DNA from: Beijerinckiaceae bacterium
Lineage (GTDB): Bacteria > Pseudomonadota > Alphaproteobacteria > Rhizobiales > Beijerinckiaceae
Assembly (NCBI GenBank): GCA_027533425.1
Contig: JAPZUD010000004.1
Span: forward strand, 62,001 to 126,000
Direction of reading: 5' to 3'
DNA: 64,000 nucleotides
Shown piece after piece: positions 1-7,774 of this stretch (positions are counted from its first letter, which is position 1; every line of letters begins with the position of its first letter). The translations under genes were made by a program, and so were the position numbers. The notes below the pieces were generated by a model. It did no database searches, was not told where the DNA came from, and saw nothing but the letters and a program-made list of their open reading frames with translations.

Positions 1-1
1 C

Positions 2-1351
2 GGCCTCGGCTCGGTCGGGCTGATTGCCGCGCAGGACTGGCGCATGGCGCTCCCCGTCGCACTCTGGTTCTGCGCCTATCTGCTCATCCTGCGGCTCTTC
101 CTGCCGCAGCAGCGCCAGCGGGCCCAGGCGGCCTCGGAGGGGCGCTCCATGCTGATGGGCAAGGTTGTCGATGCCTTCGGAAACATCCAGACGCTGAAGC
201 TCTTCGGCGAGAAAGCCCGGGACGATGCCTACATGGCCGCAGCCGTACGGGAGGCCAACGGCCTGTTCCAGGCCCAGCAGCGGCTGCAGATCGGCTTTTC
301 CGGCTGTCTCTCCATCCTCAGCGCCACCACCGTCTGCACAACCTGCGCCATCGGCCTCTGGCTCTGGAGCCAAGGTGCCATCGAGGTCGGCGGCTTCACC
401 ATGGCGATGACGCTCGTCCTCTCGCTTGTCCGTGCCTCGGGCTGGATCGCGTGGGAAATCTCGGGGATCATGGAGAATATCGGCATCGTTCAGGAGGGCA
501 TGGAAAGCCTGACCGCCCCGGTCACGATGCAGGATCGCCCGGATGCCGTGCCCTTGCGCTTCGGGCGTGGCGAGATCGTCTTCCGGAAGGTCTCCTTCTC
601 CTACGATGACCGGCTGCCCATCCTGCGCGACATCGATCTCGTCATCCGCCCCGGCGAGAAGATCGGGCTTGTCGGCCGCTCCGGCGCCGGCAAGTCGACA
701 CTCGTCAACCTGCTGCTGCGATTCAATGCTGTCACCGAAGGGCGGATCCTCGTCGATGGGCAGGACATTGCCGGCCTGAAGCAGGAATCGCTGCGTCGGG
801 TCATCGCAATGGTTACACAGGACACCGCCCTGCTCCACCGCTCGATCCGCGACAACGTACTCTATGGCCGCCCGGAGGCTTCCGAGGCCGAATTGCAGGC
901 GGCGCTCGCTCGGGCCCAGGCGACTGATTTCGTCGGCAACCTCCAGGACTGGCTCGGCCGTCGCGGGCTGGATGCCCATGTCGGCGAGCGTGGCGTCAAG
1001 CTCTCCGGCGGCCAGCGCCAGCGCGTGGCCTTGGCCCGCGTCATCCTGCGCGACGCGCCGATCCTCGTGCTGGACGAGGCAACCAGCGCCCTCGACAGCG
1101 AGGTCGAGACCGCGATCCAGGAGAATCTCGGCACGCTCATGGCCGGCAAGACCGTAATCGCCATCGCGCATCGCCTGTCGACGCTCCAGATCATGGATCG
1201 CCTCGTGGTGCTGGATCAGGGCCGCATCCTCGAACAGGGCACCCATGCCGAGTTGCTGGCCGCGGGCGGACTCTATGCCGATCTCTGGGCCCGGCAGTCG
1301 GGGGGCTTCATCGTGGCGCCGAAGAAGCGGGAAGCGGTTCAGGCGGAGTAA
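2..1351 (+). CDS. ABC exporter, permease-ATPase fusion (5' partial)
   Basis: This is a type I ABC exporter half-transporter with the membrane domain fused to the ATPase. The reading frame is open to the left window edge, so the N-terminus is missing; about 450 residues remain. The first ~190 visible residues carry hydrophobic helices of the transmembrane domain. The ATPase follows with Walker A GRSGAGKST, signature LSGGQRQRVALAR, Walker B ILVLDEATSALD and the switch histidine in IAHRLST. All catalytic motifs are intact. The substrate cannot be told from sequence; lipid or drug export is usual for this fold. Its last 44 bases overlap the convergent LysR gene. Confidence 0.9.
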   Translation, partial: GLGSVGLIAAQDWRMALPVALWFCAYLLILRLFLPQQRQRAQAASEGRSMLMGKVVDAFGNIQTLKLFGEKARDDAYMAAAVREANGLFQAQQRLQIGFSGCLSILSATTVCTTCAIGLWLWSQGAIEVGGFTMAMTLVLSLVRASGWIAWEISGIMENIGIVQEGMESLTAPVTMQDRPDAVPLRFGRGEIVFRKVSFSYDDRLPILRDIDLVIRPGEKIGLVGRSGAGKSTLVNLLLRFNAVTEGRILVDGQDIAGLKQESLRRVIAMVTQDTALLHRSIRDNVLYGRPEASEAELQAALARAQATDFVGNLQDWLGRRGLDAHVGERGVKLSGGQRQRVALARVILRDAPILVLDEATSALDSEVETAIQENLGTLMAGKTVIAIAHRLSTLQIMDRLVVLDQGRILEQGTHAELLAAGGLYADLWARQSGGFIVAPKKREAVQAE

Positions 1352-2279
1352 CCGCCTGCCGGGCGTCCAGCCGCCTGCGATTGGCCCTGAAAACCTTCGT
1401 CAGCGCGCGGATGACCGCTTCGATATCGCCGTCGCTCCGCGTCCGTTCCGTGCGGACGAGATAAACATCTTCATGGAGGAAGGGTTGCGGCAGGGCACAG
1501 TACTGCTCCAGCTGCGGATCGGCATCTCCCAGCCAGCAGGGCAGGCTGCCGATTCCGACGCCGGCCCGGACAGCCTGATACCGCAGATGCAGTTCGTCGA
1601 TCAGCGGTCCCTGGCTGCGGCCCACCAGCGCGCGCTGCGCGAGTGCCAGCTGGCGCGACATGGTGCCGTGTCCGGACGGCATGATCACCGGGAGCGACCC
1701 CGCGCCCCTGAGGCCATACAGCGCGAAGGACAGCGTCGCGACCTTCCGCGCCAGCAGGCCGGGTTCCGGTGCGACGGCATTCATCCTGAGCGCGATCTCG
1801 GCCTCGCCATGCCGGAGATCGATGCGCTGGCGCGTCGGCATCAGCACGATCTCCCGGGCGGGCGCGGCGGCGCGCAGCTGCGTCACGTTCTCCGAGAGGA
1901 ACAGGGCCAGCGAGGTTGTCGCCGTGATCCGGATCGGGGCTTTCTCGAGCGCCCGGTGCTGGCGCAGGAGGCCAGGCAGCCGGCTGGCGGCCTCGCCCAT
2001 CGGCCCGATCGCCTGCAGCAGCGCCTCGCCGGCCTCCGTGAGGTCGGTCCGGTTCGCGCTGCGCAGGAGCAGTGTCAGCCCCGTCGCCTCCTCCAGTCGG
2101 CGCATGCGGCGGCCCACCGTCGGCTGGCTCTCGCCGAGCGCTGCGGCTGCCCGGTTCATCGATCCATGAACAGATACGGCCAGAAATGCGCGGAGATCGT
2201 TCCAGGAGAGCGGGAGCTCCGGCCCTCCGGCGGGGGTGGCGGCGCGGGCGGGACCGGTCGGATCAGCAATGTCAGCCAT
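1308..2279 (-). CDS. LysR-family transcriptional regulator
   Basis: About 323 residues. The N-terminal winged helix-turn-helix (about residues 23-85) contains the typical run LRAFLAVSVHGSMNRAAAAL followed by SQPTVGRRMRRLEE. A substrate-binding-like effector domain follows. I chose the ATG at 2279 because it places the HTH about 22 residues from the start, as usual. The frame is open further upstream, with an alternative ATG at 2420, but those residues look non-coding and would cover the dyad at 2416-2427. The gene diverges from the YeeE/YedE gene at 2510 and may regulate it, but the effector is unknown. It converges on the ABC exporter with a 44-bp coding overlap. Confidence 0.85.
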   Translation of the reverse strand: MADIADPTGPARAATPAGGPELPLSWNDLRAFLAVSVHGSMNRAAAALGESQPTVGRRMRRLEEATGLTLLLRSANRTDLTEAGEALLQAIGPMGEAASRLPGLLRQHRALEKAPIRITATTSLALFLSENVTQLRAAAPAREIVLMPTRQRIDLRHGEAEIALRMNAVAPEPGLLARKVATLSFALYGLRGAGSLPVIMPSGHGTMSRQLALAQRALVGRSQGPLIDELHLRYQAVRAGVGIGSLPCWLGDADPQLEQYCALPQPFLHEDVYLVRTERTRSDGDIEAVIRALTKVFRANRRRLDARQAVTPPEPLPASSAPR

Positions 2280-2415
2280 GCCAGGAGATCGCTCTTCGCA
2301 GAAAGGGGCTCGGAACCGGGCTTTTCGGGATTCGGGGAGGGTGAATGTGGCGTCATGCCCACCGGAATGACAAGCCAGCATTGCCGCGTCAGCCCGGCAG
2401 TTTCGGACAACGCTA

Positions 2416-2427
2416 TTCATAAATGAA
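2416..2427. promoter_or_regulatory. Inverted repeat in the lysR / yeeE divergent region
   Basis: TTCAT-AA-ATGAA is a perfect 5-bp dyad with 2-bp spacer, lying 83-94 bp upstream of the YeeE/YedE start and about 140 bp upstream of the LysR start. It is a plausible LysR-type site by position; binding is inferred only. Confidence 0.35.
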
Positions 2428-2509
2428 GAACGTTGCAGCTTGATCGCCGTCAAGGACAGCCTTGGCTGGCCGCGGAGAATGCGCTCAAGATCAGCGGGGG
2501 AGCCGGTCC

Positions 2510-3610
2510 ATGATGGACTTGGAAGCATTCGTCATGGAATGGGGGCTCGGCCCCGCCATGGCAGCGGCAGGCCTGGTCTCCGGCCTGTTCTTTGGTGTCA
2601 TGGCCCAGCGCAGCCAGTTCTGCCTGCGTGCGGCGGTGGTCGAGTTTGTCTCGCGCGCCTATGGCCGCAAGCTGGCCATCTGGCTTCTGGCCTTTGGCAG
2701 CGCCATCCTCGCGCTGCAGGCGCTGGTGGCGGCTGACCTTGTCGATCTCTCCGGAATCCGGGCGCTTGAATCCCGTGGCTCGCTCTCGGGCGCTGTCCTG
2801 GGTGGGCTGATCTTCGGCGTCGGCATGGTCCTTGCCCGGGGCTGCGCCAGCCGGCTCCTCGTCCTCTCGGCGACCGGTAACATGCGAGCCCTCGTGACCG
2901 GGCTGGTTTTCGTGGTCACGGCACAAGCCGCATGGCAGGGCGCGCTCGAGCCGGCCCGGCTTTTCCTGTCCGGCCTCTGGACCATCGAGGGCGGCCCTGC
3001 GCGGGACTGGATGGCCCGGCTCGGTGGCGGCACCACTGCACGCCTGGCCCTTGCGGGGCTCTGGTTCGCGGCGGCGCTTGTCTTCGCGTGGCGCGGTCGG
3101 GTCGGGGCCTGGGGCTGGATCGGCGGGATCGGCGCCGGGCTAGCCGTCGCGCTCGCCTATTGGCTCAGCGCGCGGATCGGTGCGGCAGCCATGGAAACCG
3201 GCATGGCCCGGGGCATCACCTTTTCCGGCCCATCGGCAGAAGTTCTGATGCGCATCCTCGCCCCGAATAGCCGCCCGCCGGGCTTCGACACCTTGCTCGT
3301 TCCCGGCGTCTTCCTCGGCTCAGCACTGGGGGCCCTGCTGGCCGGCGAATGGCGGCTGACCGTGTTCGATACCCGGTCCGGCATGATGCGCTACATGGTG
3401 GGAGCCGTCCTGATGGGCTTCGGCTCGATCATGGCGGGCGGCTGCGCGGTCGGCGCCGGCATTTCCGGCGGCGCGATCTTCTCTGTCACGGCCTGGCTGG
3501 CGCTGCTCGGCATGTGGCTCGGGGCCGGCACGACGCATCTCTTGCTCGATGCGCCGAAACCTGCAGGCCTTGACCTGCCGGCAGGGTTCGATCTGGCCCG
3601 GGCGGGGTGA
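2510..3610 (+). CDS. Full-length YeeE/YedE-family sulfur-compound transporter
   Basis: A polytopic membrane protein of about 366 residues with the duplicated YeeE/YedE (DUF395) architecture. Characterised relatives such as TsuA import thiosulfate. The Cys-containing transport motifs are visible: SQFCLRAAVV in the first helix, ARGCASRLL in the first half and GGCAVGAGISGG in the second. The ATG at 2510 follows a GGGGGAG ribosome site with 7-nt spacing; an adjacent ATG at 2513 is an alternative. It ends 6 bp before the convergent lepA stop. A second, split pair of the same family lies at 5549-6701. The exact sulfur substrate is inferred. Confidence 0.85.
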   Translation: MMDLEAFVMEWGLGPAMAAAGLVSGLFFGVMAQRSQFCLRAAVVEFVSRAYGRKLAIWLLAFGSAILALQALVAADLVDLSGIRALESRGSLSGAVLGGLIFGVGMVLARGCASRLLVLSATGNMRALVTGLVFVVTAQAAWQGALEPARLFLSGLWTIEGGPARDWMARLGGGTTARLALAGLWFAAALVFAWRGRVGAWGWIGGIGAGLAVALAYWLSARIGAAAMETGMARGITFSGPSAEVLMRILAPNSRPPGFDTLLVPGVFLGSALGALLAGEWRLTVFDTRSGMMRYMVGAVLMGFGSIMAGGCAVGAGISGGAIFSVTAWLALLGMWLGAGTTHLLLDAPKPAGLDLPAGFDLARAG

Positions 3611-3616
3611 ATGGGA

Positions 3617-5422
3617 TCAGCTGTCCATCTTCAGCGCGGCGATGAAGGCTTCCTGCGGAATCTCGACCTTGCCGAATTGCCGCATCTTCTTCTTGCCTTC
3701 CTTCTGCTTGTCCAGAAGCTTGCGCTTGCGGCTGATATCGCCGCCATAGCACTTGGCCGTCACGTCCTTGCGCAACGCGCGCACCGTCTCGCGGGCGATG
3801 ATCTTGCCGCCGATCGCCGCCTGGATCGGGATCTGGAAAAGATGCGGCGGGATCAGGTCCTTCAGCTTCTCGCACATCACCCGGCCGCGCCCTTCGGCGC
3901 GGTTGCGGTGGACCAGCATCGAGAGCGCATCCACCGGCTCGGAATTGACCAGCACCGACAGCTTCACAAGGTCGCCCTCGCGGTAATCGGTGATCGTGTA
4001 GTCGAACGAGGCATAGCCCTTCGAGATCGATTTCAGCCGGTCATAGAAGTCGAAAACGACCTCGTTGAGCGGCAGGTCATAGACCACCATGGCGCGCTTG
4101 CCGACATAGGTCAGGTCGATCTGGTTGCCGCGCCGCTCCTGGCAGAGCTTGAGGATCGCGCCAAGATAATCATCCGGTGTGAGGATCGTGGCGCGGATCC
4201 ACGGCTCCCGGATCTCCGCGATCTTCATCACATCCGGCAGGTCGGCCGGGTTGTGCAGGTCGATCTCGCTGCCATCGCGAAGGGCGACCTGGTAGACGAC
4301 GCTCGGCGCCGTGGCAATCAGGTCGAGATTGAATTCGCGGGTCAGCCGCTCCTGGATGATCTCCAGATGGAGCAGCCCGAGGAAGCCGCAGCGGAAGCCG
4401 AAGCCCAGGGCGGCGGAGGATTCCATCTCGTAGGTGAAGCTGGCATCGTTGAGGCGCAGCTTGCCCATCGCTGCGCGCAGTTCGTCGAATTCCGCCGCAT
4501 CCACCGGGAAGAGGCCGCAGAACACGACCGGCTGCACCGGCTTGAAGCCCGGCAGCGCCTGCGCGGTCGGCTTGCGCTCCTCGGTGATCGTGTCGCCGAC
4601 GCGGGTATCCGCCACTTCCTTGATCGAGGCCGTGATGAAACCTACCTCGCCCGGGGTCAGCTCCGGCAGGTCGATCATCTTGGGCGTGAAGACGCCGACG
4701 CGGTCGACATCATAGACCGCGTCCGTGCCCATCATCTTGATGCGCATGCCTTTTTTCAGCTTGCCATCGATGATTCGGACCAGAACGACCACGCCCAGAT
4801 ACACATCGTACCAGCTGTCGACCAGCAGGGCCTTGAGCGGCGCGCCGACATCGCCCTTGGGCGGCGGCAGCCGGGTGACGATGGCCTCGAGCACACCCTC
4901 GATATTGAGCCCGGTCTTGGCCGAGATCGGCACGGCCTCGGAGGCATCGAGACCGATCACTTCCTCGATCTGCTCCTTCACCCGGTCCGGCTCGGCGGCG
5001 GGCAGGTCGACCTTGTTGAGGACGGGGACAATCTCGTGATTGGCATCGAGCGCGTGATAGACATTGGCCAAAGTCTGCGCCTCGACGCCCTGGCTCGCAT
5101 CGACCACCAGCAGCGAGCCCTCGCAGGCCGCGAGGCTGCGCGAGACCTCGTAGGCGAAATCGACATGGCCCGGCGTATCCATCAGGTTGAGGATATAGTC
5201 CTTGCCGTCATTCGCGCGGTAGTTCAGCCGGACGGTCTGCGCCTTGATGGTGATGCCGCGCTCGCGCTCGATCTCCATATTGTCGAGCACCTGTTCCACC
5301 ATCTCGCGTTCGGAGAGCCCGCCCGTCTTCTGGATCAGGCGATCGGCGAGGGTGGACTTGCCGTGGTCGATATGCGCCACGATCGAAAAGTTGCGAATAT
5401 TGGAGATCGGTTCCGTGCTCAT
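3617..5422 (-). CDS. lepA: Elongation factor 4 (LepA)
   Basis: A 601-residue translational GTPase that binds stalled or assembling ribosomes and promotes back-translocation. The G1 motif AHIDHGKST is near residue 15, G3 DTPGHVDF near residue 81 and G4 NKVD near residue 135. The C-terminus has the LepA-specific end with [15 protein letters not shown]. Length matches the family. The ATG at 5422 starts [21 protein letters not shown], the normal LepA N-terminus; the frame extends a few codons upstream but without support. It sits between two sulfur-transporter loci, with a minus-strand terminator separating it from the one upstream. Confidence 0.97.
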   Translation of the reverse strand: MSTEPISNIRNFSIVAHIDHGKSTLADRLIQKTGGLSEREMVEQVLDNMEIERERGITIKAQTVRLNYRANDGKDYILNLMDTPGHVDFAYEVSRSLAACEGSLLVVDASQGVEAQTLANVYHALDANHEIVPVLNKVDLPAAEPDRVKEQIEEVIGLDASEAVPISAKTGLNIEGVLEAIVTRLPPPKGDVGAPLKALLVDSWYDVYLGVVVLVRIIDGKLKKGMRIKMMGTDAVYDVDRVGVFTPKMIDLPELTPGEVGFITASIKEVADTRVGDTITEERKPTAQALPGFKPVQPVVFCGLFPVDAAEFDELRAAMGKLRLNDASFTYEMESSAALGFGFRCGFLGLLHLEIIQERLTREFNLDLIATAPSVVYQVALRDGSEIDLHNPADLPDVMKIAEIREPWIRATILTPDDYLGAILKLCQERRGNQIDLTYVGKRAMVVYDLPLNEVVFDFYDRLKSISKGYASFDYTITDYREGDLVKLSVLVNSEPVDALSMLVHRNRAEGRGRVMCEKLKDLIPPHLFQIPIQAAIGGKIIARETVRALRKDVTAKCYGGDISRKRKLLDKQKEGKKKMRQFGKVEIPQEAFIAALKMDS

Positions 5423-5486
5423 GGCGCGGGAGATAGCGAAGCTGGCGCAAATGTCCAAGGAAATTGCTTCCCGGACGGCCCCTGCG

Positions 5487-5525
5487 ACAAAACAAAACGG
5501 GCAGCCCGGGGGAGCGGGCTGCCCG
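5487..5525 (-). terminator. Intrinsic terminator after the split YeeE/YedE operon
   Basis: On the minus strand an 11-bp perfect stem (arms 5515-5525 and 5498-5508, 6-nt loop) is followed by GTTTTGTTTTGTC. It lies between the 5549 gene and lepA and should insulate the two. Confidence 0.85.
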
Positions 5526-5548
5526 GTTCGGTCCGCGGAGGGATGCCG

Positions 5549-6172
5549 TCAGCGCGAGGGCGCCGCAGCGGCGACGGCCGCCGGCAGGGCCGGATCCTCC
5601 GGCACGCCATCGGCATTCGGCCCGATTTCCTTCTCCCAGGGCGAGACCTTTTCCAGCCAGACCAGCAGGCCGATGATGATCGCCGCAAAGCCGAGGGCGA
5701 GCGCCGGGAAGGGCACGCCCAGCAGCTGGTCCAGCGTCAGGCGGCCATAGGCGCCCGTTGTCAGGACCGGCTTGAGGATGTTCGGCTCCATATAGGTGAA
5801 GGCGAGCGCGCCGAAGAGGCCGCCGATGAAGGTGAAGATCGCATCCTTGTAGCCGGTGCCGATCTGCGCCAGCACCGTGCCAGGGCAAGCGCCGGCAATC
5901 ACGATTCCGACGCCGAGAATGGCCCCGCCGACAATATCGGCCGCGAACAGCGTTGCCTTGGGCGAGAGCTTGGCAAAGCCGAACCCGACAAGGATCGCCA
6001 GCACGATCAGCCCGGTGGCCACGGCGCTGAGGAACATTTTCAGCATTGCATGACGGGACATCTGCATCTGGCAGACAATGACCCCGCCTTCGCAGACGCG
6101 TCCCTTTTCCAGCGCCATCCCGAAGATGGCGCCCATGGCAAGGCCGATGAGAATGGCAGCGAACACGCTCAT
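5549..6172 (-). CDS. Half-size YeeE/YedE membrane protein (second gene of pair)
   Basis: A 207-residue membrane protein corresponding to one half of the YeeE/YedE transporter fold. Visible motifs are EKGRVCEGGVI in the first helix and IAGACPGTVLAQIGTG, the Cys/Gly-rich pore element. It lies 10 nt downstream of the other half (6183-6701), with a GAGGAG ribosome site before the ATG at 6172, so the two are co-expressed and probably form a heteromeric transporter. The C-terminal ~25 residues are a soluble Ala/Pro-rich tail. Paired half genes of this kind occur in BigR/SqrR-controlled sulfide-stress operons. The transported species (sulfide, thiosulfate or other) is not decided by sequence. Confidence 0.85.
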   Translation of the reverse strand: MSVFAAILIGLAMGAIFGMALEKGRVCEGGVIVCQMQMSRHAMLKMFLSAVATGLIVLAILVGFGFAKLSPKATLFAADIVGGAILGVGIVIAGACPGTVLAQIGTGYKDAIFTFIGGLFGALAFTYMEPNILKPVLTTGAYGRLTLDQLLGVPFPALALGFAAIIIGLLVWLEKVSPWEKEIGPNADGVPEDPALPAAVAAAAPSR

Positions 6173-6182
6173 GACGAACTCC

Positions 6183-6701
6183 TCAGACGCGCTTGTAGAT
6201 GAGATTGGCCGTGATAATCCCGGCCGCGAACATCGCCGTCACGGCGATGAAGGAGCCGATGGCAAGCTGGGCAATGCCCGAGACGCCATGGCCGGATGTG
6301 CAGCCATCCGCGATGCGGGCACCGAACACCATGATGAACCCGCCGAGCGTCGCCATGGCATAGCGCCGGGCGGGGGTATGCGCGCCCATGGCCCGGGCCC
6401 AGAATGGCGAATGACCCCAGCGCGGCGTGCCGGACAGCCGCGAGGACAGGAAGGCGCCAAGCACGATGCCGGCGATCAGCGCGACCTGCCACCAGTTCTT
6501 GGCACCACCGAGATGGTTGGCGGCATATTTGATCTCGACGATCGAGGGATCGACGAATTGCGCGAGATTGGCCGAGATCGTCACATACGACGACGATGTG
6601 CCGAGCGCCGTGCCGATCAGCAGGAAGGCAGGGATCTGCAGCAGCCCGACGATGATGCCGGCCGTATAGGGCGACCAGGCGCGCTTGGTGAGTCCGAGCA
6701 T
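6183..6701 (-). CDS. Half-size YeeE/YedE membrane protein (first gene of pair)
   Basis: A 172-residue membrane protein, the complementary half of the YeeE/YedE transporter. The conserved element ARIADGCTSGHGVSG, with the transport cysteine, is near residue 134. The ATG at 6701 is preceded by a strong CCGGAGGT ribosome site. The promoter contains an ATTC-N8-GAAT operator, so expression is probably induced by reactive sulfur through a SqrR/BigR-type repressor. No such repressor and no persulfide dioxygenase is encoded in the window. Transaldolase lies upstream on the same strand but is separated by this promoter. Confidence 0.85.
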   Translation of the reverse strand: MLGLTKRAWSPYTAGIIVGLLQIPAFLLIGTALGTSSSYVTISANLAQFVDPSIVEIKYAANHLGGAKNWWQVALIAGIVLGAFLSSRLSGTPRWGHSPFWARAMGAHTPARRYAMATLGGFIMVFGARIADGCTSGHGVSGIAQLAIGSFIAVTAMFAAGIITANLIYKRV

Positions 6702-6735
6702 GGGACCTCCGGAAGGACAGGAATGATAACCCTGT

Positions 6736-6765
6736 CCATTACATTCACATATATGAATGCGTCAA
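6736..6765 (-). promoter_or_regulatory. Sigma-70-type promoter of the split YeeE/YedE operon
   Basis: Minus strand: -35 TTGACG (6760-6765) and -10 TGTAAT (6738-6743) with 16-nt spacer; TAATGG with an 18-nt spacer is the alternative -10. The ATTC-N8-GAAT dyad fills the spacer, so a bound repressor would block polymerase. Confidence 0.65.
6743..6758. promoter_or_regulatory. SqrR/BigR-like operator, ATTC-N8-GAAT
   Basis: ATTC-ACATATAT-GAAT matches the ATTC-N8-GAAT dyad described for the persulfide-sensing repressor SqrR. It lies between the -35 and -10 of the sulfur-transporter promoter. Seen directly: the dyad and its position. Inferred: the repressor. Confidence 0.6.
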
Positions 6766-6790
6766 GAGGCTTGTGCAGCCATGCCCGGGC

Positions 6791-7756
6791 TCAGGTCGCC
6801 TCCACCATCGGCGCCAGCATGGCCTTGAGCTTGCTGAGATCGGCGGCGAAAAGACGGATGCCCTCGGCGAGTTTCTCTGTCGCCATGGCATTCTCGTTCA
6901 TCGCCCAGCGGAACGAGGCCTCGTCCACCGCGATCCGGGCCGGAACCGCCGCGCCGGCGGAACCGGGCGAGAGCACGCGGACGAGCGTCCCCTGATCCTG
7001 CGCCAGCTGGTCAAGCAGGGCAGGGGCGATGGTCAGCCGGTCGCAGCCGGCCAGGGCCTCGATCTCGCCGAGATTGCGGAACGAGGCCCCCATCACGACC
7101 GTCTTGTGGCCATGCGCCTTGTAATAGGCATAGATCGACCGGACCGAGACGACACCGGGATCGGTTTCGGCGGTGTAGTCCTGCCCGGTCGCCTTCTTGT
7201 ACCAGTCGAGGATCCGGCCGACGAAGGGGGAGATCAGGAAGGCGCCGGCTTCTGCCGCCGCGACGGCCTGGGCCAGGCTGAACAGCAGCGTCAGGTTGCA
7301 GTCGATTCCGTCCTTCTGGAGGATCTCGGCCGCGCGGATCCCCTCCCAGGTCGAGGCGATCTTGATCAGGATCCGCTCGCGCCCGATACCCCGGCTCTCG
7401 TAATCCGCGATGATCCGCCGCGCCTTCGCCACCGTCCTGGCGGTATCGAAGGAGAGATCGGCATCGACCTCGGTGGAAACACGGCCCGGAACACGGCGGG
7501 TCAGCTCGGTGCCGAAGGTCACCGCCAGCCGGTCACAGGCCGCCTCGACGCGTTGCGCGCCGGAAAGGTTCTGCGCACGGGCCCAGGCTACCGCCTCCTC
7601 GACCAAGGGGCGATAGGCCGGCATTTCCGCGGCCTTGAGGATCAGCGTCGGGTTGGTCGTGCAATCCGTGGGCTTGAACGCCTCGATCGCGGCCATGTCG
7701 CCGGTATCGGCCACCACCACGGTCATCGCCTTCAGTTGGTCGAGCTTGCTGGGCAT
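6791..7756 (-). CDS. tal: Transaldolase
   Basis: A 321-residue class I transaldolase (TalB type) of the non-oxidative pentose phosphate pathway. It transfers a dihydroxyacetone unit from sedoheptulose-7-phosphate to glyceraldehyde-3-phosphate. Family motifs are [13 protein letters not shown] near residue 30 and [16 protein letters not shown] around residue 135, which holds the Schiff-base lysine. Length is typical. It starts 18 nt after the ScfR-type regulator on the same strand, with a GAGGAACGAGG ribosome region, so the two are probably co-transcribed. This would tie sugar-phosphate interconversion to acetate/acyl-CoA control. Confidence 0.96.
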   Translation of the reverse strand: MPSKLDQLKAMTVVVADTGDMAAIEAFKPTDCTTNPTLILKAAEMPAYRPLVEEAVAWARAQNLSGAQRVEAACDRLAVTFGTELTRRVPGRVSTEVDADLSFDTARTVAKARRIIADYESRGIGRERILIKIASTWEGIRAAEILQKDGIDCNLTLLFSLAQAVAAAEAGAFLISPFVGRILDWYKKATGQDYTAETDPGVVSVRSIYAYYKAHGHKTVVMGASFRNLGEIEALAGCDRLTIAPALLDQLAQDQGTLVRVLSPGSAGAAVPARIAVDEASFRWAMNENAMATEKLAEGIRLFAADLSKLKAMLAPMVEAT

Positions 7757-7774
7757 TCCGGCCTCGTTCCTCTC

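Noticed and set aside
3611-6202. 863-residue open frame antisense to lepA and a YeeE/YedE gene
   Set aside because: It mirrors the codons of well-conserved genes; such antisense frames are common in GC-rich DNA. The protein is rich in His, Asp and Arg and resembles no family.
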